The position numbers were made by a program, and so were the translations under genes. 64,000 nt of DNA from Paracoccaceae bacterium (GTDB taxonomy: Bacteria > Pseudomonadota > Alphaproteobacteria > Rhodobacterales > Rhodobacteraceae): the NCBI GenBank assembly GCA_023383015.1, contig JAHDXW010000007.1, forward strand, positions 47,918 to 111,917, written 5' to 3'. How positions within the stretch are numbered: position 1 is the stretch's first letter; the number at the start of each line of letters is the position of its first letter. Shown piece after piece: positions 36,354 through 45,180 of the stretch. The notes beneath the pieces are model-generated. The model did no database searches and was not told the DNA's origin. It saw nothing but the letters and a program-made list of their open reading frames with translations.

Positions 36354-37481
36354 TCAGCCGATCGGCGGGGACAGCCGCCCAGTCTCCTCGTAATGCCGGC
36401 GCAGCCGGGTCAGCGCGATCCTGAGCACGATCTTGCCCGAGCGCGCCGACCAGCCCATGCGCTGCTCGGTCGCCTCGAGCCCCTCGAGGAAGCAGCAGAC
36501 GCGCAGCGCGACATCGCCGAGGCCGGGGCCGAGGTCGCGCAGGGCGGCGGCGACGCGCTCGCGGGCGGCACGCGGCCCCTCGGCGGGGCCGCGGCCGGCA
36601 TGGCCGCCGCGATCGCCCGCGGTCAGGAAGCGCTCCCAGTTCTGGGCGACGCGGGGGCCCATCTGGGCAAGCTCGAAATCCTCGCGCAGCCGCTCGGCGG
36701 CGGCAATCTGCTCGGGCTCCAGGAACGGGCGGCCGTCCTTCTCGCGCCGGCGCCCGAGCACCTGGACGGGACTTTCGGCGAGATTGACGCGGGCCGGCCG
36801 CGGTTCGCCGTCGTCGGCATCCTCGATGATCCGCTCGGCCCAGATGCGGTGCCGGTCGGAGAAGGGTGCCGCCGCCTCGGCGAGGCCGGGGCGGGCAAGC
36901 GCCTCCTCGCCGATCATCCGGCGGAGGGCGGCGCGGCCGGCGGCGGTGATGGCGTAGATGGCAACCCGCCCGGGCCGACGGCAGGCGATCCACTCCTTCA
37001 GTGCGAAGGCCTGGGCGACCTTGCGGTCGACGACGGCGGTGCGGACGGTGCCGCCGTCCGGCGTCTCGCGCAGCACCGCGGCCTTCTCCATGTCGGGGGC
37101 GATGGCAAGCTGGGCGCCAGGCTCGCAGAGCCGGCGCAGCACGCGCCGGGCCTCGCGGGCGATGGTCGTCTCGTCGGTCGGGGGCGGCTCGCTGCGCAGG
37201 GGTGCCGTCATCGGGTCCATCTCCTCCGGAGGTTCGGGGCGGGCGGCGGCGGCGATGCGGCCGAGGGCGCAGAGCGCCTCGTCCACGAGCGGGTCCTCGC
37301 GCCGGCCCTCCAGCCGGCGGACCTGGCGCATGACGGTCGAGGCGCTGCATCCCGAGGCCCGGGCCAGCGCCCTCAGCGAGCGCCCGCCCTCGACATGGGC
37401 CAGATAGAACCGCGCCGCAGCCGGAACCCATCCCGGAATCGGTGCGGCCGGAGCGGAATCCACGATCACCGGCAACGACAC
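36354..37481 (-). CDS. DUF6456-type helix-turn-helix protein
   Basis: A 375-residue soluble protein. Residues about 30-57 (GGRSLRALARASGCSASTVMRQVRRLE) form a helix-turn-helix. A middle section has a winged-helix look (VDRKVAQAFALKEWIACRRPG, YAITAAGRAALRRM). The C-terminal section from about 285 on (MGPRVAQNWERFLTAG to MGWSARSGKIVLRIAL) is the conserved block that I recognise as the DUF6456 family of Rhodobacterales. It is probably a DNA-binding regulator, but no target is known to me. It is divergent from the DUF6477-like gene across a spacer with DnaA- and CtrA-like sites. Confidence 0.75.
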   Translation of the reverse strand: MSLPVIVDSAPAAPIPGWVPAAARFYLAHVEGGRSLRALARASGCSASTVMRQVRRLEGRREDPLVDEALCALGRIAAAARPEPPEEMDPMTAPLRSEPPPTDETTIAREARRVLRRLCEPGAQLAIAPDMEKAAVLRETPDGGTVRTAVVDRKVAQAFALKEWIACRRPGRVAIYAITAAGRAALRRMIGEEALARPGLAEAAAPFSDRHRIWAERIIEDADDGEPRPARVNLAESPVQVLGRRREKDGRPFLEPEQIAAAERLREDFELAQMGPRVAQNWERFLTAGDRGGHAGRGPAEGPRAARERVAAALRDLGPGLGDVALRVCCFLEGLEATEQRMGWSARSGKIVLRIALTRLRRHYEETGRLSPPIG

Positions 37482-37514
37482 TTCTCCACAGCCCCGCCCA
37501 CAGGCTTATCCACA
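37482..37514. promoter_or_regulatory. Two DnaA-box-like sites
   Basis: TTATCCACA at 37506-37514 is a perfect match to the DnaA box consensus, and TTCTCCACA at 37482-37490 has one mismatch; the two are 24 bases apart in the same orientation. A third, weaker match (TTATCCGGA on the minus strand) lies at 37595-37603. The sites sit directly upstream of the DUF6456 gene start. They could be regulatory DnaA sites or a protein-titration site; an origin is not implied by this alone. Confidence 0.55.
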
Positions 37515-37550
37515 GTCTGGCGCGGCGCGCGCAACCGTGGGTTGTCTTGG

Positions 37551-37565
37551 TTACCGCTTCGTTAA
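37551..37565. promoter_or_regulatory. CtrA-like binding site (TTAC-N7-TTAA)
   Basis: TTAC CGCTTCG TTAA matches the alphaproteobacterial CtrA motif TTAA-N7-TTAA with one mismatch and correct spacing. It lies in the A/T-richer centre of the spacer between the divergent DUF6456 and DUF6477-like genes and could control either. CtrA is the cell-cycle and motility regulator of the group. Confidence 0.45.
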
Positions 37566-37697
37566 GGTCTGCGGCGAAACCGAGAATTGTTTCGTCCGGA
37601 TAAACAGTTCTGAAACCTGCGAACGCTCGGCCAAAGACCCCGCAACACACGCTCAGGTTGAGTCAATCTGACCGGACGCAATGCGAGGGAGCCCGAC

Positions 37698-38141
37698 ATG
37701 ACCGAGCGGAACCACCCTGCGGGGCAGGCGGCGCGCGCGAGCTGCGAGGAGGCGCACGAGCAGACGCCGGCGCCCGGCACGGCGGCGGCGGCGGAGGCGG
37801 AGGCGGAGGCGGAAGGGACACTGGCGGCGCTGCGGCGGCCGCGGCTGCTGGTGCGGACCGCGCGCTTCGCGCTTGACGACTACCGGCGCCAGCGCGACCT
37901 GCCGCGGCTTCTGCCGCTTGCCGGGGTCACGGCGCCGGCGCGGGCGGTGGGTCTGCTCCTGGCCGCCGAGGCGGCCTGCGAGGCCATGCGGGCGGCGGGG
38001 TCGGCCACCTATTCGGCCGCCCGCCACATCGAGCTCCTGACCGCGCTGATGGCCGAGGCGCGGCTGACGGCCGCGCCCGCGGCGGCCGAGCCGCTTCAGG
38101 CGAAGGCGTCGGGCATCGCCGCCTTGCGCCGGGTGATGTAG
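37698..38141 (+). CDS. DUF6477-type small protein
   Basis: A 147-residue soluble protein. The first 45 residues are low-complexity and Ala/Glu-rich (AAAAEAEAEAEAEG, from a GGAGGC-type repeat). The conserved part begins LRRPRLLVRTARFALDDYRRQRD and continues through LLLAAEAACEAMRAAGSATYS and ARHIELLTALMAEARL. I recognise the DUF6477 family of Rhodobacterales; the function is unknown. Its pairing with DUF6456 across a spacer with DnaA/CtrA-like sites suggests shared regulation. The ATG at 37698 is the first in frame. The gene converges with the mttB-like gene and overlaps its end by 46 bases. Confidence 0.75.
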   Translation: MTERNHPAGQAARASCEEAHEQTPAPGTAAAAEAEAEAEGTLAALRRPRLLVRTARFALDDYRRQRDLPRLLPLAGVTAPARAVGLLLAAEAACEAMRAAGSATYSAARHIELLTALMAEARLTAAPAAAEPLQAKASGIAALRRVM

Positions 38142-39658
38142 TCGCCCAGCGCCTCGGCCACGCCCTCGTCGAGCGGCGGCGCCTCGTAGTCGGCCAGCAT
38201 GCGCGCGACGCGCGCGCCGGCAAGCTGGGCGGTGTCGCGCGCGCCCTCCTCGGCCCAGGTCTCGAACGGCTTGTAGTCGAGCAGGCCGGAGCGCCAGAAC
38301 GCCGACTGGAAGTTCGCCCGGGTATGGGCGCAGCCGAGGTAGTGGCCGCCCGGGCCGACCTCGCGGATCGCGTCCATCCCCTGGCCGTTGGCGGAGACGT
38401 CGACGCCGCGGGCGATGTGGTGCAGCACGCCGAGCTGGTCGGCGTCCATGACGTATTTCTCGTAGGAGGCGACCAGCCCGCCCTCGAGCCATCCGCACGC
38501 GTGAAGCATGAAGTTGACGCCGGCGGTCAGCCCCATGTTCAGGCTGTTGGCGCTTTCGTAGGCGGCCTGGGCGTCGGGCAGCTTGGATCCGCAGAAGGCG
38601 CCGGCCGAGCGGTAGGGCAGCCCCAGCCGCCGGGCCAATTGGCCCGCGCCCCAGGTGATGAGGCTCGCCTCCGGGGTGCCGAAGGTGGGGGCGCCGGAGT
38701 TCATGTCGATCGAGGTGACGAAGGCGCCGAAGATCACCGGCGCGCCGGGCCTGATGAGCTGGGAGTAGGCGACGCCCACCAGCACCTCGGCCAGCACCTG
38801 GGTCAGCGTGCCGGCCACGGTGACCGGCGCCATCGCGCCGCCGACGATGAAGGGCGAGACGATCGCCGCCTGCCCTGCCGCGGCATAGACCTCGAGCGCA
38901 CCCATCATGGTGGCATCGAAGGTCAGGGGCGAGTTGATGTTGATGAGCGAGGTCATGACGCAGTTCGACGCCACCACCTCGTCGCCGAACAGGATGCGCG
39001 CCATCGCCACCGAGTCGGCAGCCCGCTCGGGCGCCGTGACCGAGCCCATGAAGGGCTTGTCCGACAGCGTCATGTGGGCGTGCAGCATGTCCAGATGGCG
39101 CTTGTTCACCGCGACGTCGGTCGGCTCGCAGACGGTACCGCCGGAATGGTGCAGCCAGCGCGACATCTGCCCGAGCTTGACGAAGGCGCGGAAGTCCTCG
39201 AGCGTGGCGTACCGCCGGCCGCCGGCGAGGTCGCGCACGAAGGGCGGCCCGTAGACGGGGGCGAGCACGAGGCTGCGGCCGCCGATCTCGACCGAGCGGG
39301 CGGGGTTGCGGGCAAGCTGGGTGAAGCGGGCGGGCGCGGTGGCGCAGAGCCGCCGGGCAAGGCCCCGCGGCAGGCGTACGCGGTCGCCCTCCACCTCGGC
39401 GCCGGCGTCGCGCCAGCGGGCGAGCGCCGCGGGCTGCTCGGGGAAGGCGACGCCGATCTCGGCCAGCACCGTCTCGGCATTGGCCTCGATGACGGCGAGC
39501 GCCTCGGCATCGAGCACCTCGAAGTCGGGTATCGCGCGTTCGATGTAACGCGCGGCCTCGTAACGCGGGGCGCTGCGCTCGGCCCGGCGAGCGGCGCCGC
39601 CGCCGCCCCGGCCACGCCGCGTGCTGCCGCCTGCCTCGGTCCCGCCCGTCGCCGTCAT
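38096..39658 (-). CDS. MttB-family methyltransferase, non-pyrrolysine type
   Basis: A 520-residue member of the trimethylamine methyltransferase (MttB, COG5598) superfamily, which moves methyl groups from quaternary amines such as glycine betaine to a corrinoid protein. Conserved blocks include FEVLDAEALAVIEANAETVLAEIG, DFRAFVKLGQMS, VTAPERAADSVAMARILFGD and SGAPTFGTPEASLITWGAGQLARRLGLPYR-type text, seen here in part. The frame contains no internal TAG, so pyrrolysine is not used. No corrinoid protein or reductive activator lies nearby. The ATG at 39658 follows GGAGGG; an in-frame extension to 39859 lacks a site. An N-terminal Gly/Arg-rich tail precedes the conserved domain. Substrate unknown; glycine betaine or a related compound is plausible. 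Confidence 0.85.
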   Translation of the reverse strand: MTATGGTEAGGSTRRGRGGGGAARRAERSAPRYEAARYIERAIPDFEVLDAEALAVIEANAETVLAEIGVAFPEQPAALARWRDAGAEVEGDRVRLPRGLARRLCATAPARFTQLARNPARSVEIGGRSLVLAPVYGPPFVRDLAGGRRYATLEDFRAFVKLGQMSRWLHHSGGTVCEPTDVAVNKRHLDMLHAHMTLSDKPFMGSVTAPERAADSVAMARILFGDEVVASNCVMTSLININSPLTFDATMMGALEVYAAAGQAAIVSPFIVGGAMAPVTVAGTLTQVLAEVLVGVAYSQLIRPGAPVIFGAFVTSIDMNSGAPTFGTPEASLITWGAGQLARRLGLPYRSAGAFCGSKLPDAQAAYESANSLNMGLTAGVNFMLHACGWLEGGLVASYEKYVMDADQLGVLHHIARGVDVSANGQGMDAIREVGPGGHYLGCAHTRANFQSAFWRSGLLDYKPFETWAEEGARDTAQLAGARVARMLADYEAPPLDEGVAEALGDYITRRKAAMPDAFA

Positions 39659-40036
39659 TGCCCGGCCCTCCGTCCTGCCTTCACGAGCGGCATACATCCC
39701 GCCCGGCACCGGCCGCGTCGCGTTTGCGCCGCCTCGCGCCGATTTCCGACATCGTGCGCCGCCCGGCCGGGGTGTCCTGCACGTCCCCCGCCCGCCGCCC
39801 CACCGTCCGCCCGCGTTGAAGCCGGCAGCGCGGCGTCCATGCCGAAAGCGCGGTTCCATTGCACCCCGCCTGTGCCGCGTTCGTGCATTCGGGCATCACC
39901 GGGACACCCGCGGACCTTCCGGCGCCCGCCCGGCGCCGCCCGCTCTGCCCGAACCGGCGGGTGACCCCGATCGCCGGGCGTGCCGTCAGCCGCAGCCGTG
40001 CGACGGCCGGGGCGGAGCCGAGCTCGTCGGGGACGA

Positions 40037-40051
40037 CCGTTGCTGCAACGG
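40037..40051. promoter_or_regulatory. 15-base palindrome CCGTTGC-T-GCAACGG
   Basis: A perfect 7-1-7 inverted repeat about 380 bases upstream of the mttB-like start. It has the form of an operator for a dimeric regulator. No regulator gene is adjacent, and the distance to any promoter is long. Confidence 0.3.
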
Positions 40052-40155
40052 CATCGCCGAGCGGTGGCAGGCCCGCACGGCCCCGGCGCCTGCGCGCGAA
40101 GGCCGGACCGGCGGCGCGTGCCGGCCAGCCGCCCGGTCAGGGCCCGGCACGGCCG

Positions 40156-40170
40156 GCGCCCGCCGGGCGC
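40156..40170 (-). terminator. Candidate terminator after the PAN/lectin gene
   Basis: GCGCCC-GCC-GGGCGC forms a 6-bp stem with a 3-base loop, starting seven bases beyond the stop of the lectin-like gene in its direction of transcription. No T-run follows. Confidence 0.4.
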
Positions 40171-40176
40171 GACCGT

Positions 40177-41034
40177 TCAGGGCGTGCAGCCAAGCTGCAC
40201 GCGCGCCCCGAAGCCGGCCTCGGGCGGCGCGGAGGCCTGGCGGGGGGCGCCGGCGCCGCATGTCCAGGTCACCGAGAAGTCCTTGCCGCAACCGTAGGCG
40301 GGGTCGCCGAGCACGGTGTAGTCGACCACGTACTCGCAGGTTGCGCGGCCGTTGCAGGCCGTCTGCAGCGGACCGGTGACGTTGCCGGCCGGCGCGCCGC
40401 AGTTGGCCCCGTAGGTGGCCGAGGTCACCGCGATCAGGCCCGCCCCGCCGCCGCCGCCCGCCGAGGCGGTGCAGACGACATCGCGCAAGGCGCCGCAGGC
40501 GCCGGCGGATTCGCAGAACTGCGACGACCCGATCACCCAGGTGCGGTTGGCATAGGCCCAGTTCCACTGCGACGCCCGGGAGTAGCCCTGCGTCCGGCAG
40601 AAGAGGTCGGCGCCGCCCTGGCCGCAGTCGGTGGCCCAGGTCGCGCACCAGTCGACGGCGGCGCCGTTCAGCGACGGCACCGGGAAGGCGCGGTCGCCGC
40701 CGCCGGCCTGCCGGACGACGGCCGAGATGCAGCAGCCCGAGGCCGTTGCGGCCGGGGTCTGCGACTTCAGCCAGCAGATCGCCGCGGCGCCCTGCACACC
40801 GGGCTTGACGAAGGTCCAGGCAGTGCAACGGCCGTCGTTGCGGCAGGCCTGCGCGCACACCCCCGGGTCGCCGTCGGGGACGGCGAAGCTGGCGAAGTCG
40901 CCGCCGGGCAGGTCGACGCCGAGCGACATGTCGCCCTCGACCCCCGCGGCGGCCGGATGCGGCAGGCCGGCGAGCGCCGCAGCCATGATGACGGCCGGAA
41001 CGAGACGAACCAGCAGAGCCCGCGCGCGATGCAC
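40177..41034 (-). CDS. Secreted PAN-domain plus SUEL/galactose-lectin-like protein
   Basis: A 285-residue exported, Cys-rich protein. The signal peptide is [20 protein letters not shown]. Residues about 31-108 look like a PAN/apple domain ([12 protein letters not shown], then [17 protein letters not shown] and CWLKSQTP). Residues 128-190 form a second Cys-rich module ([34 protein letters not shown]). Residues 200-260 match the rhamnose/galactose-binding SUEL lectin pattern ([40 protein letters not shown]). Both named modules bind sugars or proteins in other organisms. The GTG at 41034 is preferred because GGGGAGGG lies at proper spacing; a GTG two codons upstream is too close to it. It is divergent from guaA. 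Domain calls are by pattern only. Confidence 0.75.
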   Translation of the reverse strand: MHRARALLVRLVPAVIMAAALAGLPHPAAAGVEGDMSLGVDLPGGDFASFAVPDGDPGVCAQACRNDGRCTAWTFVKPGVQGAAAICWLKSQTPAATASGCCISAVVRQAGGGDRAFPVPSLNGAAVDWCATWATDCGQGGADLFCRTQGYSRASQWNWAYANRTWVIGSSQFCESAGACGALRDVVCTASAGGGGGAGLIAVTSATYGANCGAPAGNVTGPLQTACNGRATCEYVVDYTVLGDPAYGCGKDFSVTWTCGAGAPRQASAPPEAGFGARVQLGCTP

Positions 41035-41144
41035 GACCACCCCTCCCCAAGCCGATGCTGTCCTTGAATTTGTTCATGATACCACGGCCGCGCCAGGCGA
41101 TAAAGTGGCTTGCGCGGCGCCCGGGGCGCGACTATCCCGCCGCC

Positions 41145-42704
<1,560 letters not shown>

Positions 42705-42705
42705 G

Positions 42706-42724
42706 CGGCCGCGCCGCGCGGCCG
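42706..42724 (+). terminator. Candidate terminator after guaA
   Basis: CGGCCGCG-CCG-CGCGGCCG is a perfect 8-bp stem with a 3-base loop, beginning one base after the guaA stop. No T-run follows, as usual for many GC-rich genomes. Confidence 0.45.
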
Positions 42725-42769
42725 ACCGCTCGCGATGCCTTTCCCCTGCCGGGGCGGTCCGCCGGCCTG

Positions 42770-42815
42770 TATGCTGCGGCCCTGCCGCCGCGTCGGGCGG
42801 CGCCGGCCACAGGAG
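42770..42815 (+). promoter_or_regulatory. Leader of the first secreted paralogue: TATGCT box, 5' hairpin, ribosome-binding site
   Basis: TATGCT (42770-42775) is followed after 8 bases by the stem GCCGCC-6-GGCGGC (42784-42801) and then GCCACAGGAG (42806-42815) before the ATG at 42823. The same architecture, with the same 8-base gap, precedes the second paralogue. If TATGCT is the -10 box, the hairpin would start at or near the messenger 5' end. Confidence 0.45.
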
Positions 42816-42822
42816 TCCCGCA

Positions 42823-43839
42823 ATGGGCAAGAGCGTTCGCAGGCACCGCGCGGCGGGGGCCACGCTGGCCATGTCCTTGGCACTGGCCGCCGCCGGGGGC
42901 GTTCCGGCCTTCGCCGTTGACGGCGCCGCCGAGGGGCGGGGGCCCGGTGCACTGCCCGGCGACGGACGGGACGCCACTGCCGTGCGCCCGTTCCGCGTTC
43001 GTGAGGCCGCCGCCGTCGCCTCGGGCGGGACGGCCCTGCGCAACCTGCGCGGCGGCGGCATCAGGATTGCCGGCCTTGCCGGCAGGGCGGCCGAGGCCTG
43101 GCTCTACTGGGCCGTGATCACCGACGGCCTGCCGCCGGACGAGGTCGCCACGATCATGCTGCGGCGGGAGCAGCCGACCCGCAGCGTCCAGCGGACGCTG
43201 ACCGGCACCGAGGTGGGCCAGGGCGTCACCTCCTGCTGGTGGGGTGGCACCCTCATCACCGTCTACCGCGCACGGGTGCCGACCACGGTGGCCATTGGCA
43301 ACGGCAGCCATCTCGTCACCCTGCCCGCGGGCGTGCCGGGAGCCACCGACGGAAGCGACCCCAGGGCGGGCTCGCCGATGCCGGCCTACGAAGGCGCCTC
43401 GCTGGTGGTGATCCAGGACGCGGGGGCCGATACGGTCGCGCTCTACGACGCCGACTTCGCCGGGCGCACCTTCACCGGCAACGGCGGGCCTGCGGTCGAC
43501 CTGGCACTGCCGGGTGCGATCGCCGGGTCGGACCATCGCATGCGGATGCATCTGATCGGCGCCGACGGCCAGGACGGCGGCGGCGGGCTTGCCATCCGCG
43601 CGGACATGTCGGGCGAGACGACCTCGGTCAACGGCATCCCTGTCGGCGGTCCGGGATCGGCCCGCAACGACTCCGACTGGAACGGCTCGGCCGGCCAGCC
43701 GCAGACCAAGCTCTGGGACGACCGGGCCGTCGACATCACCCGCGCCAGGGTACCGGGCAGCCGGCGGATGGCGATGACCGTGGGGCAGCCGGGCGGGACC
43801 GACTGCATGACGGCGGTGGCGGTGGCCGTCCAGGGCTAG
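42823..43839 (+). CDS. Secreted protein, tandem paralogue A, unknown family
   Basis: A 338-residue exported protein with a signal peptide cut after VPAFA. The mature protein has conserved blocks EAWLYWAVITDG, CWWGGTLITVYRARVP, AIGNGSHLVTLPAGVPGATDG, YEGASLVVIQ, VALYDADFAGRTF and near the end RNDSDWNGSAGQPQTKLWDD. Two cysteines (in CWWGG and GTDCM) are shared with paralogue B and may pair. The GASLVVI/VALYD pattern weakly recalls DUF3344-type beta-sandwich proteins of cell-surface and archaeal proteins; this is not a firm assignment. There is no anchor, PEP-CTERM or LPXTG tail. ACAGGAG lies eight bases before the ATG. Confidence 0.75.
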   Translation: MGKSVRRHRAAGATLAMSLALAAAGGVPAFAVDGAAEGRGPGALPGDGRDATAVRPFRVREAAAVASGGTALRNLRGGGIRIAGLAGRAAEAWLYWAVITDGLPPDEVATIMLRREQPTRSVQRTLTGTEVGQGVTSCWWGGTLITVYRARVPTTVAIGNGSHLVTLPAGVPGATDGSDPRAGSPMPAYEGASLVVIQDAGADTVALYDADFAGRTFTGNGGPAVDLALPGAIAGSDHRMRMHLIGADGQDGGGGLAIRADMSGETTSVNGIPVGGPGSARNDSDWNGSAGQPQTKLWDDRAVDITRARVPGSRRMAMTVGQPGGTDCMTAVAVAVQG

Positions 43840-43864
43840 CGCGTCCCCGCCGTCGCCGGGCTGC

Positions 43865-43893
43865 GCCGCCCGGACCGGCAGTCCGGGGGCGGC
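43865..43893 (+). terminator. Hairpin between the tandem paralogues
   Basis: GCCGCCCGGAC (43865-43875) pairs with 43881-43893 around a 5-base loop and a 2-base bulge. It begins 25 bases after the stop of paralogue A. A T-run is absent. It may separate transcription of A from B, consistent with B having its own TATCCT leader. Confidence 0.4.
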
Positions 43894-43940
43894 GGCAGCC
43901 GGTCGCGAATCATTGCCCGCGGGTGCGGCCGATTCGGGTG

Positions 43941-43988
43941 TATCCTGCGGCGGCGCCGCCGGGAGGGGCGGCGCGCCAGCCACAGGAG
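43941..43988 (+). promoter_or_regulatory. Leader of the second secreted paralogue: TATCCT box, 5' hairpin, ribosome-binding site
   Basis: TATCCT (43941-43946), an 8-base gap, stem GCCGCC-6-GGCGGC (43955-43972) and GCCACAGGAG (43979-43988) precede the ATG at 43996. Stem sequence, loop length and spacing equal those of paralogue A, while the loop bases differ. That is what is expected of a conserved structure rather than mere recent duplication. No consensus -35 is seen at 17 bases. Confidence 0.45.
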
Positions 43989-43995
43989 GCCCGCC

Positions 43996-45009
43996 ATGGG
44001 CTGCATGAATCGCAGGCACCGCGCCGCGGGGGCCCTCGCCCTCGCATGTTCGGCCGTTCTCGCGGCCGGACGACCGCCGGCCCTGGCCTTCGACGCCGCC
44101 CGGGGGGGCGCGGCGGCCGGCGCGGGCCCGGCCGCCGCGCGCCCGGAGACGGCGGTGCGGCCGTTCCGGGTGCGCGGCGGCGCGATGGTTGCCTCGGGAG
44201 GGGTGGCACTGCGCAACAGGCCGGGGGGCGGCATCGACATCGCCGGGCTGACCGGCCCGGCCGTCGAGGCCTGGCTCTACTGGGCGGTCATCACGGATGG
44301 TCCGCCGCCAGAGTCGGCGGCGCTGATCAGGCTGGAGCGCACGCTTCCCACCCCGCTCGGCCCGCGCACGCTGACCGGAACCGTGACCGGCGCCGGCGCC
44401 ACGCCCTGCTGGGGGGGCGACCGCATCACCGTCTACCGGGCCCGCGTGCCGGTCTGGCTGGCAATTGGCAACGGCAGCTACCTCGTCATCCTGCCGGCGG
44501 GCGTGCCGGGAGCCACCGACGGGCACGACCCCTGGGCGGGTTCGCCGCTGCCGGCCTACGAGGGGGCCTCGCTGATCCTGATCCAGGCCGGCGGGGCATC
44601 GACCGTGGCGCTCTATGATTCGGGCTTCGCGGGCATCACCTTCATCGCCGACCCCGGACTCGCGGTCGACCTCGTGCTGCCGGCGGCGATCGCCGGGTCG
44701 GCGCTGCCGCTGGTGATGCACCTGGTCGGCGCCGACGGGCAGGACGGCTTCGGCGGGCTGTCGAACCTGCCCACCCTGTCGGGCGAGATGACGGCCGTCA
44801 ACGGCGTCCTGGTCGGCGGGCCGGGGTCGCCGCGCAACGACTCCGACTGGAACGGCTCGGCCGGCCAGCCCCAGACCAAGCTGTGGGACAACCGCGCGGC
44901 CGACGTCACGCACGGCAAGGTGCCGGGCGGCCGGCGCCTGGCGCTGGCCTTCGGCCAGCCGGGTGGCACCGACTGCCTGACGCCGGTGGCGGTGGCCGTC
45001 CAGGGCTAG
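43996..45009 (+). CDS. Secreted protein, tandem paralogue B, unknown family
   Basis: A 337-residue exported protein whose signal peptide ends near RPPALAF. It aligns with paralogue A over its entire length, roughly 60 percent identical by eye. Shared blocks are EAWLYWAVITDGPPP, ITVYRARVP, PAGVPGATDG, PAYEGASL, VALYD, HLVGADGQDG, RNDSDWNGSAGQPQTKLWD and VAVAVQG at the end. The two shared cysteines (PCWGG, GTDCL) are kept. Differences cluster in the first 60 residues and in exposed-looking loops, suggesting diversification for different ligands or partners. Function unknown. Confidence 0.75.
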   Translation: MGCMNRRHRAAGALALACSAVLAAGRPPALAFDAARGGAAAGAGPAAARPETAVRPFRVRGGAMVASGGVALRNRPGGGIDIAGLTGPAVEAWLYWAVITDGPPPESAALIRLERTLPTPLGPRTLTGTVTGAGATPCWGGDRITVYRARVPVWLAIGNGSYLVILPAGVPGATDGHDPWAGSPLPAYEGASLILIQAGGASTVALYDSGFAGITFIADPGLAVDLVLPAAIAGSALPLVMHLVGADGQDGFGGLSNLPTLSGEMTAVNGVLVGGPGSPRNDSDWNGSAGQPQTKLWDNRAADVTHGKVPGGRRLALAFGQPGGTDCLTPVAVAVQG

Positions 45010-45103
45010 CCGGCCGCAGGTCCGGGGGGTGGCGCGGGGCCGTACCGCCTGCAGCCCGGTGCCCGCGCTGCCGCGGGAGGGGCGCATCGGGGTGGCGGCC
45101 GCA

Positions 45104-45136
45104 GGCGGCGGACCGCCGCCGGCCGCAGTGCGGCCG
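45104..45136. terminator. Two back-to-back hairpins between paralogue B and araC-like gene
   Basis: GGCGGCG-GAC-CGCCGCC (45104-45120) is followed directly by CGGCCGC-AGT-GCGGCCG (45120-45136); each has a perfect 7-bp stem and 3-base loop. They end 10 bases before the -35 of the araC-like promoter. No T-run follows. Confidence 0.4.
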
Positions 45137-45145
45137 GATTCCGCC

Positions 45146-45174
45146 TTGGGGCTGCCACGGCATCCGTCTATCCT
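45146..45174 (+). promoter_or_regulatory. Candidate promoter giving a leaderless araC-like message
   Basis: TTGGGG at 45146-45151, a 17-base spacer and TATCCT at 45169-45174 lie so close to the ATG at 45181 that transcription would start at or beside the start codon. No ribosome-binding site precedes that ATG, consistent with leaderless translation. Confidence 0.45.
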
Positions 45175-45180
45175 TGCCCC

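Larger units (their letters stand above)
39659..40176. other. 518-base spacer with no confident gene
   Basis: The spacer lies between the mttB-like start and the lectin-like gene end, both on the minus strand. It should hold the mttB promoter on its left side. It contains a 15-base palindrome at 40037-40051 and a hairpin at 40156-40170. Open frames here lack family signatures and ribosome-binding sites and look like GC-rich chance frames. Confidence 0.5.

Noticed and set aside
37482..37697. Chromosome replication origin
   Set aside because: Only one perfect and one near-perfect DnaA box, no long A/T-rich unwinding region and no origin-linked genes nearby; a regulatory or titration site is more likely.
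38096..39658. Pyrrolysine-containing trimethylamine methyltransferase
   Set aside because: The gene is one uninterrupted frame without an internal TAG, and no pyl genes are present.
39859..41067. 402-residue plus-strand frame over the lectin-like gene and the spacer
   Set aside because: Ala/Arg/Gly-rich shadow of the Cys-rich secreted gene on the opposite strand; no start signal.
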